Shown: one piece after another, positions 1 through 9,971 of the stretch
How positions within the stretch are numbered: position 1 is the first letter of the stretch
Layout of the letters: each line of letters begins with the position of its first letter
Source of the DNA: an uncultured Bacteroidota bacterium
GTDB lineage: Bacteria; Bacteroidota; Bacteroidia; Chitinophagales; Chitinophagaceae
Direction: 5' to 3'
Assembly (NCBI GenBank): GCA_903906365.1
Contig: CAIVKC010000043.1
Span: 1 to 64,000 of the forward strand
DNA length: 64,000 bases
Notes under the pieces: model-generated
Database searches by the model: none
Told to the model about the DNA's origin: nothing
Seen by the model: only the letters and a program-made list of their open reading frames with translations
Translations under genes and position numbers: made by a program

Positions 1-330
1 GGGATCATTGCTCCAGAAACTCCCCCAGGTATAACGCGCCCAGATGGATCCTGTAATCAGCCCCAGCATACCAAAAAGGATTCCGGCCTTGCCGTATTCC
101 AGGGCATAAATATCCCAGACATGGTTGTTGGTCCTGAGGTAACGGATGGAGTTGACTACTGATATAATAAAAAAAATCATCATGGACATCCACATTGCCA
201 CATGGAAATAGAGGTTGCGGATGGTTTCATGAAGAATGGGTTTGACGGGTACACCTCCCAAAAACCCGGCTATAAATGTATAGAGCAGGAGAACTACACT
301 TAATATTTTCCACCAGTTTTTACGAAGCAT
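1..330 (-). CDS. ccmC: Cytochrome c biogenesis protein CcmC/CcsA family (5' part)
   Basis: The first 110 codons of a gene that runs off the left edge of the window; the ATG is the reverse complement of 328-330. The product is an integral membrane protein of the haem-handling CcmC/CcsA family, which passes haem to periplasmic carriers during cytochrome c maturation. Visible parts are a hydrophobic segment just after the start, a second membrane segment around residues 40-57, and at the cut end the start of a tryptophan-rich haem-binding motif (residues TWGSFWSNDP). It lies downstream of ccmB on the same strand, which fits haem-export genes transcribed together with tdk. The C-terminal half cannot be judged. 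The call is fairly sure from the motif plus the ccmB neighbour. Confidence 0.8.
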   Translation of the reverse strand, partial: MLRKNWWKILSVVLLLYTFIAGFLGGVPVKPILHETIRNLYFHVAMWMSMMIFFIISVVNSIRYLRTNNHVWDIYALEYGKAGILFGMLGLITGSIWARYTWGSFWSNDP

Positions 331-590
331 ATAGTGTCCTTGAAGCGGTAGCCGGCTGATACTGGATTTTAGGCCAGGCAAATATTTGCGTTCGGCAGCC
401 ACCGGAATTTGGATTGCAAAAATAGGGTAAACAAACAGCAAATCCGAAAATCCATGTCCGGACCCTCGCAGAAATGAACAGGCCATAAAGATTGACCTGA
501 TCGCTTAACCGGTTTGAAGGAATTTAACCTGCAGGGTGAATGAATTTGAACGGAAAGCTGTAAAATTTGAAATATATTTTTATCCGAACA

Positions 591-1253
591 CTAATCCTTC
601 CACAGGAATGGGAACAGGATGACTGCCAGGGTCACCACCATGATGTCAAAGGCTGCCAGCAGGGCAATGATGGACAGCAGGCCGCTTTGGAATATGCTGG
701 CAAAGGCGATATTGGAAAGGCGCATCAGCAGTAACAATTGCGGGATGATCAGGGGAAACCCCATGATGGCCATCAAGGCCGCACTCTGCTGGGCCCTGGC
801 AGCAATGGCCGCAATAAAGGTGAACACGAGGCTCAGGCTGACGCCCCCGAAACAGCTGATGGCCATAAACAGCCAGGGATTATGCAATGGATTGCCGAGC
901 AGCAGTTCAAAAAGGACCACACTCACCAGGGTCATGACAAGCATCAGCACCAGATTGAAAAGCAGTTTGGCCAGAATAAAGTCACGGGCACCTGCAATGG
1001 AGTAAAAATACAGCAGGCGTCCCCGGCTTTCCTGCAGGAAGCTTTTGGCGACGGCATTGACACTGATGAAGAGCTGGATCATCCAAAACAGCCCGTTCCA
1101 CACGGTCCCCTCCGGCTGGCCCATAGCCAGGTACAGGACGAATATGGTGGCCGCCACATAGAGCAGCACCCCATAAAACGTATACTGCTGGCGTACCTCC
1201 AGCAGGATGTCTTTTTTCAGCAACGCAAATATGAATCCCAGGTTCTTGATCAT
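591..1253 (-). CDS. ccmB: Haem exporter / cytochrome c maturation membrane protein CcmB
   Basis: A 220-residue, very hydrophobic protein with about six predicted membrane segments, the usual size and layout for CcmB, the permease subunit of the CcmAB ABC complex that works with CcmC in cytochrome c maturation. The N-terminus has a short cytoplasmic stretch with LLKKDILLEVRQ before the first membrane span, typical of the family, and the C-terminus ends in FPFLWKD. It sits 20 bp downstream of tdk and about 260 bp upstream of ccmC on the same strand, so co-transcription is likely. The ATPase ccmA is not in the window. The 331-590 gap before ccmC shows no gene. Confidence 0.88.
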   Translation of the reverse strand: MIKNLGFIFALLKKDILLEVRQQYTFYGVLLYVAATIFVLYLAMGQPEGTVWNGLFWMIQLFISVNAVAKSFLQESRGRLLYFYSIAGARDFILAKLLFNLVLMLVMTLVSVVLFELLLGNPLHNPWLFMAISCFGGVSLSLVFTFIAAIAARAQQSAALMAIMGFPLIIPQLLLLMRLSNIAFASIFQSGLLSIIALLAAFDIMVVTLAVILFPFLWKD

Positions 1254-1273
1254 CTGATTTGTTAAAATTAAAA

Positions 1274-1849
1274 CTACAGGTTCTCCCCCTTATGATAGCA
1301 AACCCGGCACCTGGGTTCATAAATGTCTTTTTCACCCAGTAATAACAGGGAATCATGGGTGGTTTTACGATAGGAATAATTGGCAATATTTCCACATTTG
1401 ACACAAATGGCATGCAACTTGGTAATATATTCTGCCCTGGCAAGGAGATTGGGTATCTGTCCAAAAGGCTGGGCGGCATAGTCCATATCAAGTCCTGCGA
1501 CAATTACCCGCACGCCCCGTAAGGCCAGCTGGTCGCATACCCCAGGGAGCCGGTCATCAAAAAACTGGGCTTCATCAATGCCGATCACATCCACCTCCCC
1601 GGACAAACCGAGGATGGATTGGGCATCATCCACCGGGAAGGAAGGTATGGTGTTTTCATCATGGGAGACGATATGGCTTTCATGAAAACGTACATCCAGG
1701 GAAGGCTTGAATATTTCTACGCGGAGATTGGCGATTTTAGCCCTTTTAAGCCTCCGGATCAGTTCCTCTGTTTTACCTGAAAACATGGAGCCGCAGATTA
1801 CCTCAAGCCAGCCGCGTTGTCCCGGGTTAATATGGGGCTCGGTGAACAT
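1274..1849 (-). CDS. tdk: Thymidine kinase (type II)
   Basis: A 191-residue cytosolic enzyme that phosphorylates thymidine to dTMP with ATP in the pyrimidine salvage pathway. The Walker A loop GSMFSGKT is at residues 20-27. The DEAQFF motif at about 92-97 carries the catalytic Glu93. Near the C-terminus four cysteines (CVKC, then CRVC) form the structural zinc site of type II thymidine kinases. Length is normal for the family. The gene starts with ATG, is divergent from the unknown gene at 1933 with 83 bp between them, and is the first gene of a probable tdk-ccmB-ccmC transcript. Confidence 0.95.
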   Translation of the reverse strand: MFTEPHINPGQRGWLEVICGSMFSGKTEELIRRLKRAKIANLRVEIFKPSLDVRFHESHIVSHDENTIPSFPVDDAQSILGLSGEVDVIGIDEAQFFDDRLPGVCDQLALRGVRVIVAGLDMDYAAQPFGQIPNLLARAEYITKLHAICVKCGNIANYSYRKTTHDSLLLLGEKDIYEPRCRVCYHKGENL

Positions 1850-1932
1850 AAATGCTATAGATTAGGTTCGGAAATTGTATTAATTTTAAACTTATTAAGT
1901 CAGTCCTCTAAAAGCAACTGTTCAGATCCATT

Positions 1933-2610
1933 ATGGAAAGACTAGAACAACTCATTGGCAAATTAAAGGAACAATTTGAAAAAAGAGCTCCTGCCTCCCA
2001 ATTGCTGGTTATCACCAAGCAGATCGAGGCTGAACTCGGGCGTGCCGGGAATCAGCGCGAAGCCACCATCGGGACAGCAAAAGTAGCGGTTGTGATGCCA
2101 TCTGCCATAAAAACGACCGATTCTGAGCCATTTATTCCCAAAGAAACTGACCAAGCCCCCTTCCATCCCGGTCCGGATCCGGAACCCGAACCCGCCGCCC
2201 CTTCCCGGGAGAATCCGGCCAAATGGGCCTATGATCCCATCGCCGATATTCCCACCCTGGCCCACCAGACCAACGGTCGCGAACTCAACGATGTCATCGG
2301 GACCGGCGGCGAGTCCCTCAATGATGCCCTGAAAGTGAATGTGAAGGATTTTGCCGCTGCCCTTAAGGAATCACCCCTGAGGGATTTGAAGAAGGCCATC
2401 GGGATCAATGACCGGTTTGTATTCATCAATGAACTGTTCCGGGGAGATGAGCCCATGTATGAGCGGTCCATCAAGACCATCAACAATTTCCGCATCCTGC
2501 AGGAAGCAGAATACTGGATGGTTCGGGAGTTAAAGGTGAAACTGGCCTGGGATGATGAAAAGGAAACCACCAAGCATTTCTATCAGCTGGTCAAAAGGCG
2601 TTTTTCCTGA
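1933..2610 (+). CDS. Conserved hypothetical protein (Bacteroidota type)
   Basis: A 225-residue protein of unknown function. The N-terminal 35 residues are charged and look helical. A low-complexity stretch rich in Pro and Glu follows (about 60-100). The C-terminal 110 residues form a compact charged domain beginning at LNDVIGTGGESLNDAL, with KAIGINDRFVFINELFRGDE as its clearest block. There is no signal peptide or membrane span, so it is probably cytoplasmic. The layout of helical N-terminus, linker and conserved C-terminal domain resembles small Bacteroidota proteins annotated only as hypothetical. Its last 28 bp overlap the end of waaA on the other strand, so the two genes converge. I do not recognise a function. 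Confidence 0.72.
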   Translation: MERLEQLIGKLKEQFEKRAPASQLLVITKQIEAELGRAGNQREATIGTAKVAVVMPSAIKTTDSEPFIPKETDQAPFHPGPDPEPEPAAPSRENPAKWAYDPIADIPTLAHQTNGRELNDVIGTGGESLNDALKVNVKDFAAALKESPLRDLKKAIGINDRFVFINELFRGDEPMYERSIKTINNFRILQEAEYWMVRELKVKLAWDDEKETTKHFYQLVKRRFS

Positions 2611-3863
2611 ATATATCCGATTATTTTGGCAGTCGCGCCCTGGTTTGATAACACATATTCCCTGGCGGCCCGGCAACAGGCATAATATTCTTCCGGACTG
2701 GTCAGCAGGCGGTTGAAGGTGTCTTCCACTTCCAGCGCACTGTCCACCACCAGGCCCCCCCCGCAGTCCACCAAAGCCATCGCCTCATGATAATCCTCAA
2801 TGACGGGACCGAAAACCACGGGTTTACCATAGACGGCGGCCTCCAGTACATTATGCACCCCTTCATCCACAAAGCCGCCGCCCACATAGCATAGGGAGGC
2901 GTATCGGTATAACCTGGCCAGCAATCCAAAATGATCGATGATCAGCACATTGGAGGCATGTTGGTTTCCGGTTCCGTTGACGGGGGCGGCTCCGGCTTCC
3001 CATTCCGAAAAGCAGACGGCCCGCCTGAACATCTTTTTAAGGGTGCGGATTCTTTCTTGATCCCATTTGTAGGGGGCCAGGATGAATTTTATTTCCGGGT
3101 GGCTGTTGGCGTAATGGTCCAATTGCTCCTCATCTTCCTCCCAGGTGCTCCCCGCCACGATGACCGGGCAACCGGGTGGACAGAAAGCTTCCATAACCGG
3201 TATGGGTTCCAGACGGGCGGCTATGTCAACCACCCTGTCAAAGCGTGTGTCACCGCCAATGGTGATTAGCCCGGGGTCCAGGAAGGCAGCCAGTTTGTCC
3301 CTAGAGGCGGCTGTCTGGACAAAGAGGTGGCTGAAACAGGACAACATGCGACGGGCAGCCCAGCCGTACCATTTGGAAAAGGCAGGTCCTTCGGGGAAGT
3401 CTCCGCAGACCAGCAGGGCGGGAACTCCCCGTTTTTTAATTTCCTGCAGGTAGAAAAAGCCATGCCGGTATTTTAAAAAAAAGGCCAGGCAGGGACGCGA
3501 AATGTCCAGGAAGGCCCTAGCATTGGCAGAGGAATCGTCGGGAAGGTAAAATACATCGGACGCGGCCGCTTCCTTTCTTTTTGCCTCATAGCCCAGGGAA
3601 TTGCTGAAAGTAATCAGGAACCGGTGACCGGGATAAACCGATTTCAGCTTTTCGATCAGGGGCTGTCCCTGTTCGAATTCCCCGACGGAATCGCAATGCA
3701 TCCAGACCAGGGGCCGGGCGTTGCCCTCCAGGGCGGTGCGCAGCCTGACCAGCAGCTGCTTTCTGCCGGCTAACCATGATTTCGCGGCGGGGTTCCACGG
3801 ACTGACCAGCTTCATGCCGGTTTTATAAAGCCAGACGTAAAAAGTATACAGGAGGGTGCCCAC
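2583..3863 (-). CDS. waaA: 3-deoxy-D-manno-octulosonic acid (Kdo) transferase
   Basis: A 426-residue GT30 glycosyltransferase that adds Kdo from CMP-Kdo to lipid A precursors at the inner face of the cytoplasmic membrane. The N-terminal hydrophobic anchor (residues 4-22) is typical. The motif SVGEF places the probable catalytic Glu at residue 62. The C-terminal GT-B half has YVGGGF and a block HNVLEAAVYGKPVVFGP, which binds the nucleotide part of the donor. The start is GTG: no better start lies upstream, and the next Met (residue 17) would cut into the anchor. It converges with the gene at 1933 and is divergent from the sugar operon, which fits a role in envelope synthesis. Confidence 0.93.
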   Translation of the reverse strand: MGTLLYTFYVWLYKTGMKLVSPWNPAAKSWLAGRKQLLVRLRTALEGNARPLVWMHCDSVGEFEQGQPLIEKLKSVYPGHRFLITFSNSLGYEAKRKEAAASDVFYLPDDSSANARAFLDISRPCLAFFLKYRHGFFYLQEIKKRGVPALLVCGDFPEGPAFSKWYGWAARRMLSCFSHLFVQTAASRDKLAAFLDPGLITIGGDTRFDRVVDIAARLEPIPVMEAFCPPGCPVIVAGSTWEEDEEQLDHYANSHPEIKFILAPYKWDQERIRTLKKMFRRAVCFSEWEAGAAPVNGTGNQHASNVLIIDHFGLLARLYRYASLCYVGGGFVDEGVHNVLEAAVYGKPVVFGPVIEDYHEAMALVDCGGGLVVDSALEVEDTFNRLLTSPEEYYACCRAAREYVLSNQGATAKIIGYIQEKRLLTS

Positions 3864-3930
3864 AGCGCTGTTATGTATTTATGAACAAATGTAAAACCAT
3901 TCTTTAAGTTATCACGGGCTTTCCCAAAGC

Positions 3931-3962
3931 ATTGGTCAAACAACATTTTTGTGGTAGGTTTG
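3931..3962 (+). promoter_or_regulatory. Bacteroidota-type promoter of the nucleotide-sugar operon
   Basis: ATTG at 3931-3934, 20 bp, then TAGGTTTG at 3955-3962, matching the TTTG / TAnnTTTG consensus of the Bacteroidota primary sigma factor. It ends 18 bp before the ATG at 3981, which rules out the upstream in-frame GTG at 3951 as the main start. Confidence 0.6.
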
Positions 3963-3980
3963 CGCCTTAAAACCGGATAC

Positions 3981-5111
3981 ATGCGTACGATACAAATGGT
4001 TGATTTAAAGCAGCAATACGCTAAAATAAAAGGCCCGGTGGACGCGGCCATCCAGGAAGTCCTGGATACCACCTCATTCATCAATGGGAAGGCCGTGACC
4101 GATTTTGCAGCCGGTCTCTCCCGGTATTTGGGGGTCAAACATGTAATTCCCTGCGCCAACGGAACCGATGCCCTGCAGATTTCCATGATGGCCCTGGGAT
4201 TTCAGCCGGGCGATGAGGTCATTACCCCTTCGTTTACCTATGTGGCCACCACCGAGGTGGTGGCGCTGCTCCGGCTGAAGCCCGTATTTGTGGATGTCGA
4301 TCCGAAAACCTTCTGCATTGATCCTGCGGCCATCGAAAGGGCCATAACCCCCCGGACGAAGGCCATCGTTCCGGTGCACCTTTACGGTCAGGCGGCTCCC
4401 ATGGCCGAAATCATGGAGATTGCCAGAAAGCACCAGCTCTACGTGATTGAGGACAACGCGCAGGCTATCGGAAATGAATATACGTTTCCTGGCGGCCAAA
4501 CAGTCAAAACCGGAACCATTGGCACCATAGGTACCACTTCCTTCTTTCCGTCCAAAAATTTGGGCTGTTATGGGGATGGCGGCGCAATATTTACCGCCGA
4601 TGATGCGTTAGCGAACAAATTAAAAATGATTGCCAATCATGGGCAAAGCAGGCGCTATTACCATGATTTGGTTGGATGCAACAGCCGGCTGGATTCGATC
4701 CAGGCCGCCATATTGAACGTTAAATTGGAAAAACTCGACAGTTATAATGATGCCCGCCGCAAAGCCGCTGATAATTATGATCGGGCATTTGCAGGGCATG
4801 CCCATATAACTGTGCCTTACCGGGCACCTTACAGCAATCATGTATTCCACCAGTATACACTGATTTTGGAAGGGGTGGACCGTGACGGATTGAATGCGTT
4901 TCTGGCCAGCAGGAATATTCCTTCCATGATTTATTATCCCGTACCAGCCCACCGCCAGCAGATGTTTGCCGCTTTCGGGGGGGCAGACTATGATTTACCC
5001 GTTACAGACTGGCTGACCCAACGGGTCATTTCCCTGCCGATGCATACGGAACTGGATTCCGAACAGCAGGACCTTATTTGCAACTCGGTGCTGGACTTTA
5101 TGAAAAAATAA
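3981..5111 (+). CDS. DegT/DnrJ/EryC1 family sugar aminotransferase (WbpE-like)
   Basis: A 376-residue PLP-dependent aminotransferase of the DegT/DnrJ/EryC1 family, which transaminates keto-sugar nucleotides. Key blocks are CANGTDALQ (cofactor phosphate binding), EDNAQA, and FFPSKNLGCYGDGGA, where Lys192 should form the Schiff base with PLP. The start at 3981 is preferred because the promoter overlaps the earlier in-frame start. It is first in a run of nucleotide-sugar genes. Together with the UDP-HexNAc dehydrogenase at 7553 it could form part of a route to a 3-amino-3-deoxy uronic acid, as WbpA and WbpE do in Pseudomonas, but the WbpB and WbpD steps are not in the window. The substrate is therefore inference. 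Confidence 0.85.
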   Translation: MRTIQMVDLKQQYAKIKGPVDAAIQEVLDTTSFINGKAVTDFAAGLSRYLGVKHVIPCANGTDALQISMMALGFQPGDEVITPSFTYVATTEVVALLRLKPVFVDVDPKTFCIDPAAIERAITPRTKAIVPVHLYGQAAPMAEIMEIARKHQLYVIEDNAQAIGNEYTFPGGQTVKTGTIGTIGTTSFFPSKNLGCYGDGGAIFTADDALANKLKMIANHGQSRRYYHDLVGCNSRLDSIQAAILNVKLEKLDSYNDARRKAADNYDRAFAGHAHITVPYRAPYSNHVFHQYTLILEGVDRDGLNAFLASRNIPSMIYYPVPAHRQQMFAAFGGADYDLPVTDWLTQRVISLPMHTELDSEQQDLICNSVLDFMKK

Positions 5112-5145
5112 AAAGCAATTAAACCTTATTTAAACCCCAAAAAGT

Positions 5146-6471
5146 ATGAAAATCGCTGTTGTAGGTACCGGTTATGTAGGATTGGTTACCGGTACCTGTT
5201 TCGCTGAAACAGGAAATGATGTTACCTGTGTCGATATTGATAAACGGAAAATTGAAAAGCTGGCCGATGGTCAGATCACCATTTATGAGCCCGGCCTGGA
5301 AAAGCTTTTTCTCCGTAACCTCAAAGAACAGCGATTGAGATTTACGACCAACCTGGAAGAAGGGGTAAGGGATGCAGAGATCATATTCCTGGCGCTTCCC
5401 ACTCCCCCGGGGGAAGACGGCTCGGCAGATTTGAAGTATGTGCTGGGGGTCGCCGAGGATCTGGGTAAACTCATGAAAGAATACAAGGTGATCGTTGATA
5501 AAAGCACGGTCCCGGTGGGTACCGCTGAAAAAGTACATGCCTCTGTGCGGAAGAACTACCAGGGTGACTTCGATGTGGTGTCCAATCCTGAGTTCCTGCG
5601 GGAAGGTGTGGCCGTGGATGATTTTATGAAACCCGACCGCGTGGTAGTAGGTACGGTATCGGAAAGGGCCAGGAAAGTGATGGAAGAACTCTATAATCCC
5701 TTTGTCCGGCAGGGAAACCCCGTGATATTCATGGACGAGCGTTCTGCGGAACTGACCAAATATGCAGCCAACTCCTTTCTGGCAGCCAAAATCACGTTCA
5801 TGAACGAAATTGCCCAGCTCTGTGAGCGCCTGGGTGCTGATGTGGATATGGTGCGCCGCGGCGTCGGCAGTGATGAGCGGATCGGGAAACGGTTTCTGTT
5901 CCCGGGTATCGGTTACGGCGGCAGCTGTTTCCCCAAGGACGTGCAGGCCCTTGTCAAGTCCTCCCAGGACGTCCAGTATGAATTTAAGATCCTCAACGCA
6001 GTGATGGAGGTCAATGAAAGGCAGAAACTCCACCTGCTTCCCAAGATCCGCAAATATTTTAATAATGACCTGAAAGGAAAGCAGTTTGCCCTCTGGGGAC
6101 TGGCCTTCAAACCCAATACCGATGATATCCGGGAAGCGCCGGCACTCTACATTATTGAAGCCCTGCTTCAGGAAGGCGCCAGGCTGACTGTTTTTGATCC
6201 CGAGGCCATGAACAATGTCAGGGAACTGATGGGAGATAGGATCGAATATTCCGAGAACCAGTATGACGCGCTCAAAAATGCGGATGCTCTTATCATAGCC
6301 ACGGAGTGGAATGAATTCAGGACCCCTAATTTTCTGAAAATAGTGACCACCCTGAAAAACAAGGTGATCTTTGACGGAAGGAACCTCTTTGATGTCAAGG
6401 CGATCAGGGAGCTTGGATTTTATTATGAAAGCATTGGAAGGGCTCCGGCCATTCCGTCCAATGGTAAATAA
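5146..6471 (+). CDS. ugd: UDP-glucose 6-dehydrogenase
   Basis: A 441-residue cytosolic NAD-dependent enzyme that oxidises UDP-glucose to UDP-glucuronate. The N-terminal Rossmann motif is GTGYVG (about residues 7-12). The catalytic cysteine is Cys261 in YGGSCFPKD. The UDP-binding C-terminal domain has [16 protein letters not shown]. Length is normal for the family. It lies 34 bp after the aminotransferase and 17 bp before UDP-glucuronate decarboxylase, its natural next step, so the pair should supply UDP-GlcA and UDP-xylose for a surface polysaccharide. Confidence 0.93.
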   Translation: MKIAVVGTGYVGLVTGTCFAETGNDVTCVDIDKRKIEKLADGQITIYEPGLEKLFLRNLKEQRLRFTTNLEEGVRDAEIIFLALPTPPGEDGSADLKYVLGVAEDLGKLMKEYKVIVDKSTVPVGTAEKVHASVRKNYQGDFDVVSNPEFLREGVAVDDFMKPDRVVVGTVSERARKVMEELYNPFVRQGNPVIFMDERSAELTKYAANSFLAAKITFMNEIAQLCERLGADVDMVRRGVGSDERIGKRFLFPGIGYGGSCFPKDVQALVKSSQDVQYEFKILNAVMEVNERQKLHLLPKIRKYFNNDLKGKQFALWGLAFKPNTDDIREAPALYIIEALLQEGARLTVFDPEAMNNVRELMGDRIEYSENQYDALKNADALIIATEWNEFRTPNFLKIVTTLKNKVIFDGRNLFDVKAIRELGFYYESIGRAPAIPSNGK

Positions 6472-6488
6472 CGCACAAAACAACTGTC

Positions 6489-7472
6489 ATGAGTAAAAAG
6501 AGGATATTAATTACAGGAGCTGCTGGTTTTCTGGGGTCGCATTTGTGCGACCGTTTTATTAAGGAAGGATACCATGTCATTGCCATGGATAACCTGATCA
6601 CCGGCGACCTGAAGAACATTGAACATTTATTCAAACTGGAACAGTTTGAATTTTACCACCACGATATTACCAAATTCATTCATGTTCCCGGGGAGCTTTC
6701 CTATATTCTTCATTTTGCTTCCCCGGCAAGCCCTATTGATTACCTGAAAATTCCCATCCAGACCCTGAAAGTGGGCTCCCTGGGTACACATAACTGCCTG
6801 GGACTGGCCAAGGCTAAAAAGGCCCGTATCCTGGTGGCCTCCACCTCTGAAATCTATGGCGACCCGCTGGTGCACCCCCAGAACGAGGAATACTGGGGAA
6901 ATGTCAACCCCGTCGGACCCCGAGGCGTCTATGACGAAGCCAAGCGTTTCCAGGAAGCCATTACCATGGCCTATCATAATTTTCATCAGGTGGAAAGCAG
7001 GATCATACGCATCTTCAATACCTATGGTCCCCGTATGCGGCTCAATGACGGGCGTGCACTGCCTGCCTTTATCGGCCAGGCCCTGCGCGGAGAAGACCTG
7101 ACCGTCTTCGGGGATGGCAGCCAGACCAGGTCCTTTTGTTACGTGGATGACCTGGTGGAGGGCATTTACCGGCTGCTGATGAGCGATTATCATCTTCCTG
7201 TCAACATCGGCAACCCCTCTGAAATTACCCTCAAACAATTCGCAGAAGAAGTGATCTCCCTGACGGGGACCAAACAGAAAATAATTTACAAGCCCCTCCC
7301 AGTGGATGATCCCAAACAGCGCCAGCCCGATATTACCCGTGCCAGGGAAGTGCTGGGATGGGAACCCAAGGTAGGCCGCTCAGAAGGATTGAGGATAACC
7401 TACGAGTATTTCAAATCCCTTCCGCCGGAAGAATGGTACAAACTGCCCAAGGAATTTGTGAGCAGCAAATAG
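6489..7472 (+). CDS. UDP-glucuronic acid decarboxylase (UDP-xylose synthase)
   Basis: A 327-residue extended short-chain dehydrogenase that converts UDP-glucuronate to UDP-xylose (or a 4-keto pentose intermediate) with bound NAD. The Rossmann motif [10 protein letters not shown] is at the N-terminus. The active-site TSE is at residues 119-121, and the YxxxK pair is Tyr148 and Lys152 in YDEAK. The block [11 protein letters not shown] is typical of UXS enzymes. It directly follows ugd with a 17-bp gap, so the two steps are coupled. It lacks the N-terminal membrane anchor of eukaryotic forms and should be cytosolic. A UDP-glucose 4-epimerase is less likely because of the TSE triad and the UXS-like C-terminus. 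Confidence 0.9.
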   Translation: MSKKRILITGAAGFLGSHLCDRFIKEGYHVIAMDNLITGDLKNIEHLFKLEQFEFYHHDITKFIHVPGELSYILHFASPASPIDYLKIPIQTLKVGSLGTHNCLGLAKAKKARILVASTSEIYGDPLVHPQNEEYWGNVNPVGPRGVYDEAKRFQEAITMAYHNFHQVESRIIRIFNTYGPRMRLNDGRALPAFIGQALRGEDLTVFGDGSQTRSFCYVDDLVEGIYRLLMSDYHLPVNIGNPSEITLKQFAEEVISLTGTKQKIIYKPLPVDDPKQRQPDITRAREVLGWEPKVGRSEGLRITYEYFKSLPPEEWYKLPKEFVSSK

Positions 7473-7552
7473 GGTGGCAGCCATCCCCGGAACCCAGGCG
7501 GAGAGGGGCGCTCTGACAATATACATACCGCGTTTTATTATTTTTTCAAAAT

Positions 7553-8836
7553 ATGATCTACCAGGAACTACTTGATAAAAAGGCGAAGCTGGCTGTAATT
7601 GGCCTGGGTTATGTGGGACTCCCGCTGGCGCTGGAATTTGCGAAAAAAATAAGGGTCATTGGCTTTGATATTAACCCCAGGCGCATCTCCATGATGCAGC
7701 AAAGCATCGATCCCAGCAAGGAGGTAGGACCTGAGGAATTCAGGGACCGGGACATCGTGTTTACAGACAGCCTGGAAGTCCTCCGGGAGGCCCGTTTTTT
7801 TATCGTCGCTGTCCCCACCCCGGTGGATAAATACAATGTACCTGATCTCAAGCCCCTGCTGGGTGCCTCAGAGACCGTGGGAAAAGTGCTCAAGAAAGGA
7901 GATTATGTCATTTACGAGTCAACCACCTATCCGGGTTGCACGGAGGAAGACTGCCTGACCGTACTGGAGAAGACCTCCGGCCTGACCCTGGGACCCGACT
8001 TTAAGCTTGGATATTCCCCCGAAAGAATCAATCCGGGAGATAAGAAAAATACGCTTCGCTCGGTAGTCAAAGTCGTTTCGGGCAGCGATGTGGTTTCCCT
8101 GCATGAAATTGCCAGTACCTACGAACTCATCGTGGAGGCCGGTGTACACCGGGCCACTTCGATCAAGGTGGCCGAAGCCAGCAAGATTGTGGAAAATACC
8201 CAGCGCGACCTCAACATTGCCCTCATGAATGAGCTGTCCCTGATCTTTGACAGGATGGGCATCAACACCTATGAGGTGATCGAGGCCGCCGGCACAAAAT
8301 GGAATTTCTTGAAATTCCAGCCGGGTCTGGTAGGCGGGCATTGCATCGGCGTGGACCCCTATTACCTCACCCATAAGGCCGCTGCACTGGGTTATGAATC
8401 CAAAGTCATCACGTCTTCCCGGTACATAAATGACGATATGGCCAAGTATGTGGCCCGCAAAATCATCACCCATGTGCTGCGCATATCCAACGAACCCAAG
8501 GTATTGGTGAAGGGGGTTACTTTTAAGGAGAATGTGAGTGATATCCGCAATTCCAAGATCGTGGATACGGTAAAGGAATTATTGGCGTTTAATATACGGG
8601 TGGATGTGGAAGATCCCTATGCGGCTGAAGAAGAAGTCCTGGAAGAATACGGGCTTCATTTGACAAGGGAAGTGGCCAACGATTATGATGCGGTCATCAT
8701 AACCGTGCCCCACCATCCTTATAAATCGCTGACAGACAGTGATTTTTCTGCCATCACCCAAAAAGACGCCCTGATAGCAGACCTTAAAGGAATATACCGA
8801 AATCAGATTATTAACAGAAAATACTGGAGTTTATAA
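7553..8836 (+). CDS. Nucleotide-sugar dehydrogenase, UDP-N-acetylhexosamine type (TviB/WbpA-like)
   Basis: A 427-residue NAD-dependent dehydrogenase related to but distinct from Ugd. It has GLGYVGLPLALEF at residues 17-29, the block FKLGYSPERINPGD, and the catalytic Cys264 in VGGHCIGVDPYYL. This GGHCIGVDPYY form is typical of enzymes that oxidise UDP-GlcNAc, UDP-GalNAc or UDP-ManNAc to the uronic acid (TviB, WbpA/WbpO, CapL). The exact epimer cannot be told from sequence. The stop codon overlaps the ATG of rfbB by one base (TAATG), so translation is coupled. Confidence 0.88.
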   Translation: MIYQELLDKKAKLAVIGLGYVGLPLALEFAKKIRVIGFDINPRRISMMQQSIDPSKEVGPEEFRDRDIVFTDSLEVLREARFFIVAVPTPVDKYNVPDLKPLLGASETVGKVLKKGDYVIYESTTYPGCTEEDCLTVLEKTSGLTLGPDFKLGYSPERINPGDKKNTLRSVVKVVSGSDVVSLHEIASTYELIVEAGVHRATSIKVAEASKIVENTQRDLNIALMNELSLIFDRMGINTYEVIEAAGTKWNFLKFQPGLVGGHCIGVDPYYLTHKAAALGYESKVITSSRYINDDMAKYVARKIITHVLRISNEPKVLVKGVTFKENVSDIRNSKIVDTVKELLAFNIRVDVEDPYAAEEEVLEEYGLHLTREVANDYDAVIITVPHHPYKSLTDSDFSAITQKDALIADLKGIYRNQIINRKYWSL

Positions 8837-9900
8837 TGAGCAGTACCACAAAAACCATCATGATCACCGGGGGGGCCGGTTTTATCGGATCCCATGTAGT
8901 GCGCCTCTTTGTGCGGACCTATCCGCATTACCACATCGTGAATCTCGATGCCCTTACCTATGCCGGCAACCTGGAAAACCTGCGCGATATTGAATCGGCG
9001 CCCAATTACACCTTTGAAAAAGGCGATATCATGGATGAGAAAGCCATCCACGCCCTGTTTGAAAAATATCAATTCGATGCGGTCATTCACCTGGCAGCAG
9101 AAAGTCATGTGGACCGTTCTATCCTGGACCCCCTGGCTTTTGTCCGCACCAACGTGCTGGGAACGGCTTCCCTGCTGAATGTCTGCCGTAATAACTGGAA
9201 GGATCATATGGAGGGAAAGCTGTTTTACCATGTATCCACCGATGAAGTGTATGGCTCACTGGGCGAGGTCGGGTTTTTTACCGAAGAGACCCCCTATGAT
9301 CCAAGATCCCCTTATTCAGCCTCCAAAGCCTCTTCGGATCATTTTGTGATGGCTTATTTTCATACCTATCACCTGCCGGTGGTTATGTCCAACTGCTCCA
9401 ACAACTACGGGTCCCACCATTTCCCCGAAAAACTGATTCCTCTCATGATCAATAATATTAAAAACAACCAGCCTTTACCTGTTTACGGAAAGGGCGCCAA
9501 TGTGCGTGACTGGCTGTGGGTGGAGGATCATGCCAGGGCCATTGACACCATTTTTCATAAAGGAAAGGTGGGGGACAAATACAATGTCGGTGGATTCAAT
9601 GAATGGAAGAATATGGACATCGTTCATTTGCTTTGCCGGATCATGGATAAGAAACTGGGAAGACCCGAAGGTGAATCAGCCAAACTGATTACTTTCGTGA
9701 AGGACCGGCCGGGCCATGACCTCCGCTATGCCATCGATGCCACCAAACTAAACCGCGAACTCGGTTGGAAACCATCGCTGCAGTTTGAGGAAGGGTTGGA
9801 AAAGACGGTGGACTGGTATCTGCAAAACGAAGACTGGGTCAGGGATGTGACTTCGGGCAATTACCAGAAGTATTATGATGAACAATACGTAAAAAGATAG
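8836..9900 (+). CDS. rfbB: dTDP-glucose 4,6-dehydratase
   Basis: A 354-residue extended short-chain dehydrogenase that converts dTDP-glucose to dTDP-4-keto-6-deoxyglucose, the second step of dTDP-L-rhamnose synthesis. It has GGAGFIGSHVV at the N-terminus, the catalytic TDE at residues 135-137 in STDEVYG, and YSASK with Tyr160 and Lys164. The block NCSNNYGSHHFPEKLIP is characteristic of RmlB. It overlaps the previous gene by one base and is followed 71 bp later by rfbC and then rfbD. The thymidylyltransferase rfbA, which makes the substrate, is not in this operon. Confidence 0.95.
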   Translation: MSSTTKTIMITGGAGFIGSHVVRLFVRTYPHYHIVNLDALTYAGNLENLRDIESAPNYTFEKGDIMDEKAIHALFEKYQFDAVIHLAAESHVDRSILDPLAFVRTNVLGTASLLNVCRNNWKDHMEGKLFYHVSTDEVYGSLGEVGFFTEETPYDPRSPYSASKASSDHFVMAYFHTYHLPVVMSNCSNNYGSHHFPEKLIPLMINNIKNNQPLPVYGKGANVRDWLWVEDHARAIDTIFHKGKVGDKYNVGGFNEWKNMDIVHLLCRIMDKKLGRPEGESAKLITFVKDRPGHDLRYAIDATKLNRELGWKPSLQFEEGLEKTVDWYLQNEDWVRDVTSGNYQKYYDEQYVKR

Positions 9901-9971
9901 CCTATTGATCGGGATCTGGCCGGCGCAGACAGTAATAAACCAGTTGATTATTAATATTATATATTAAAGGC

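Noticed and set aside
5119-6483. 454-codon open frame antisense to ugd
   Set aside because: Exact shadow of a well-supported gene; the His/Phe/Gly-rich product is typical of antisense frames of conserved genes.
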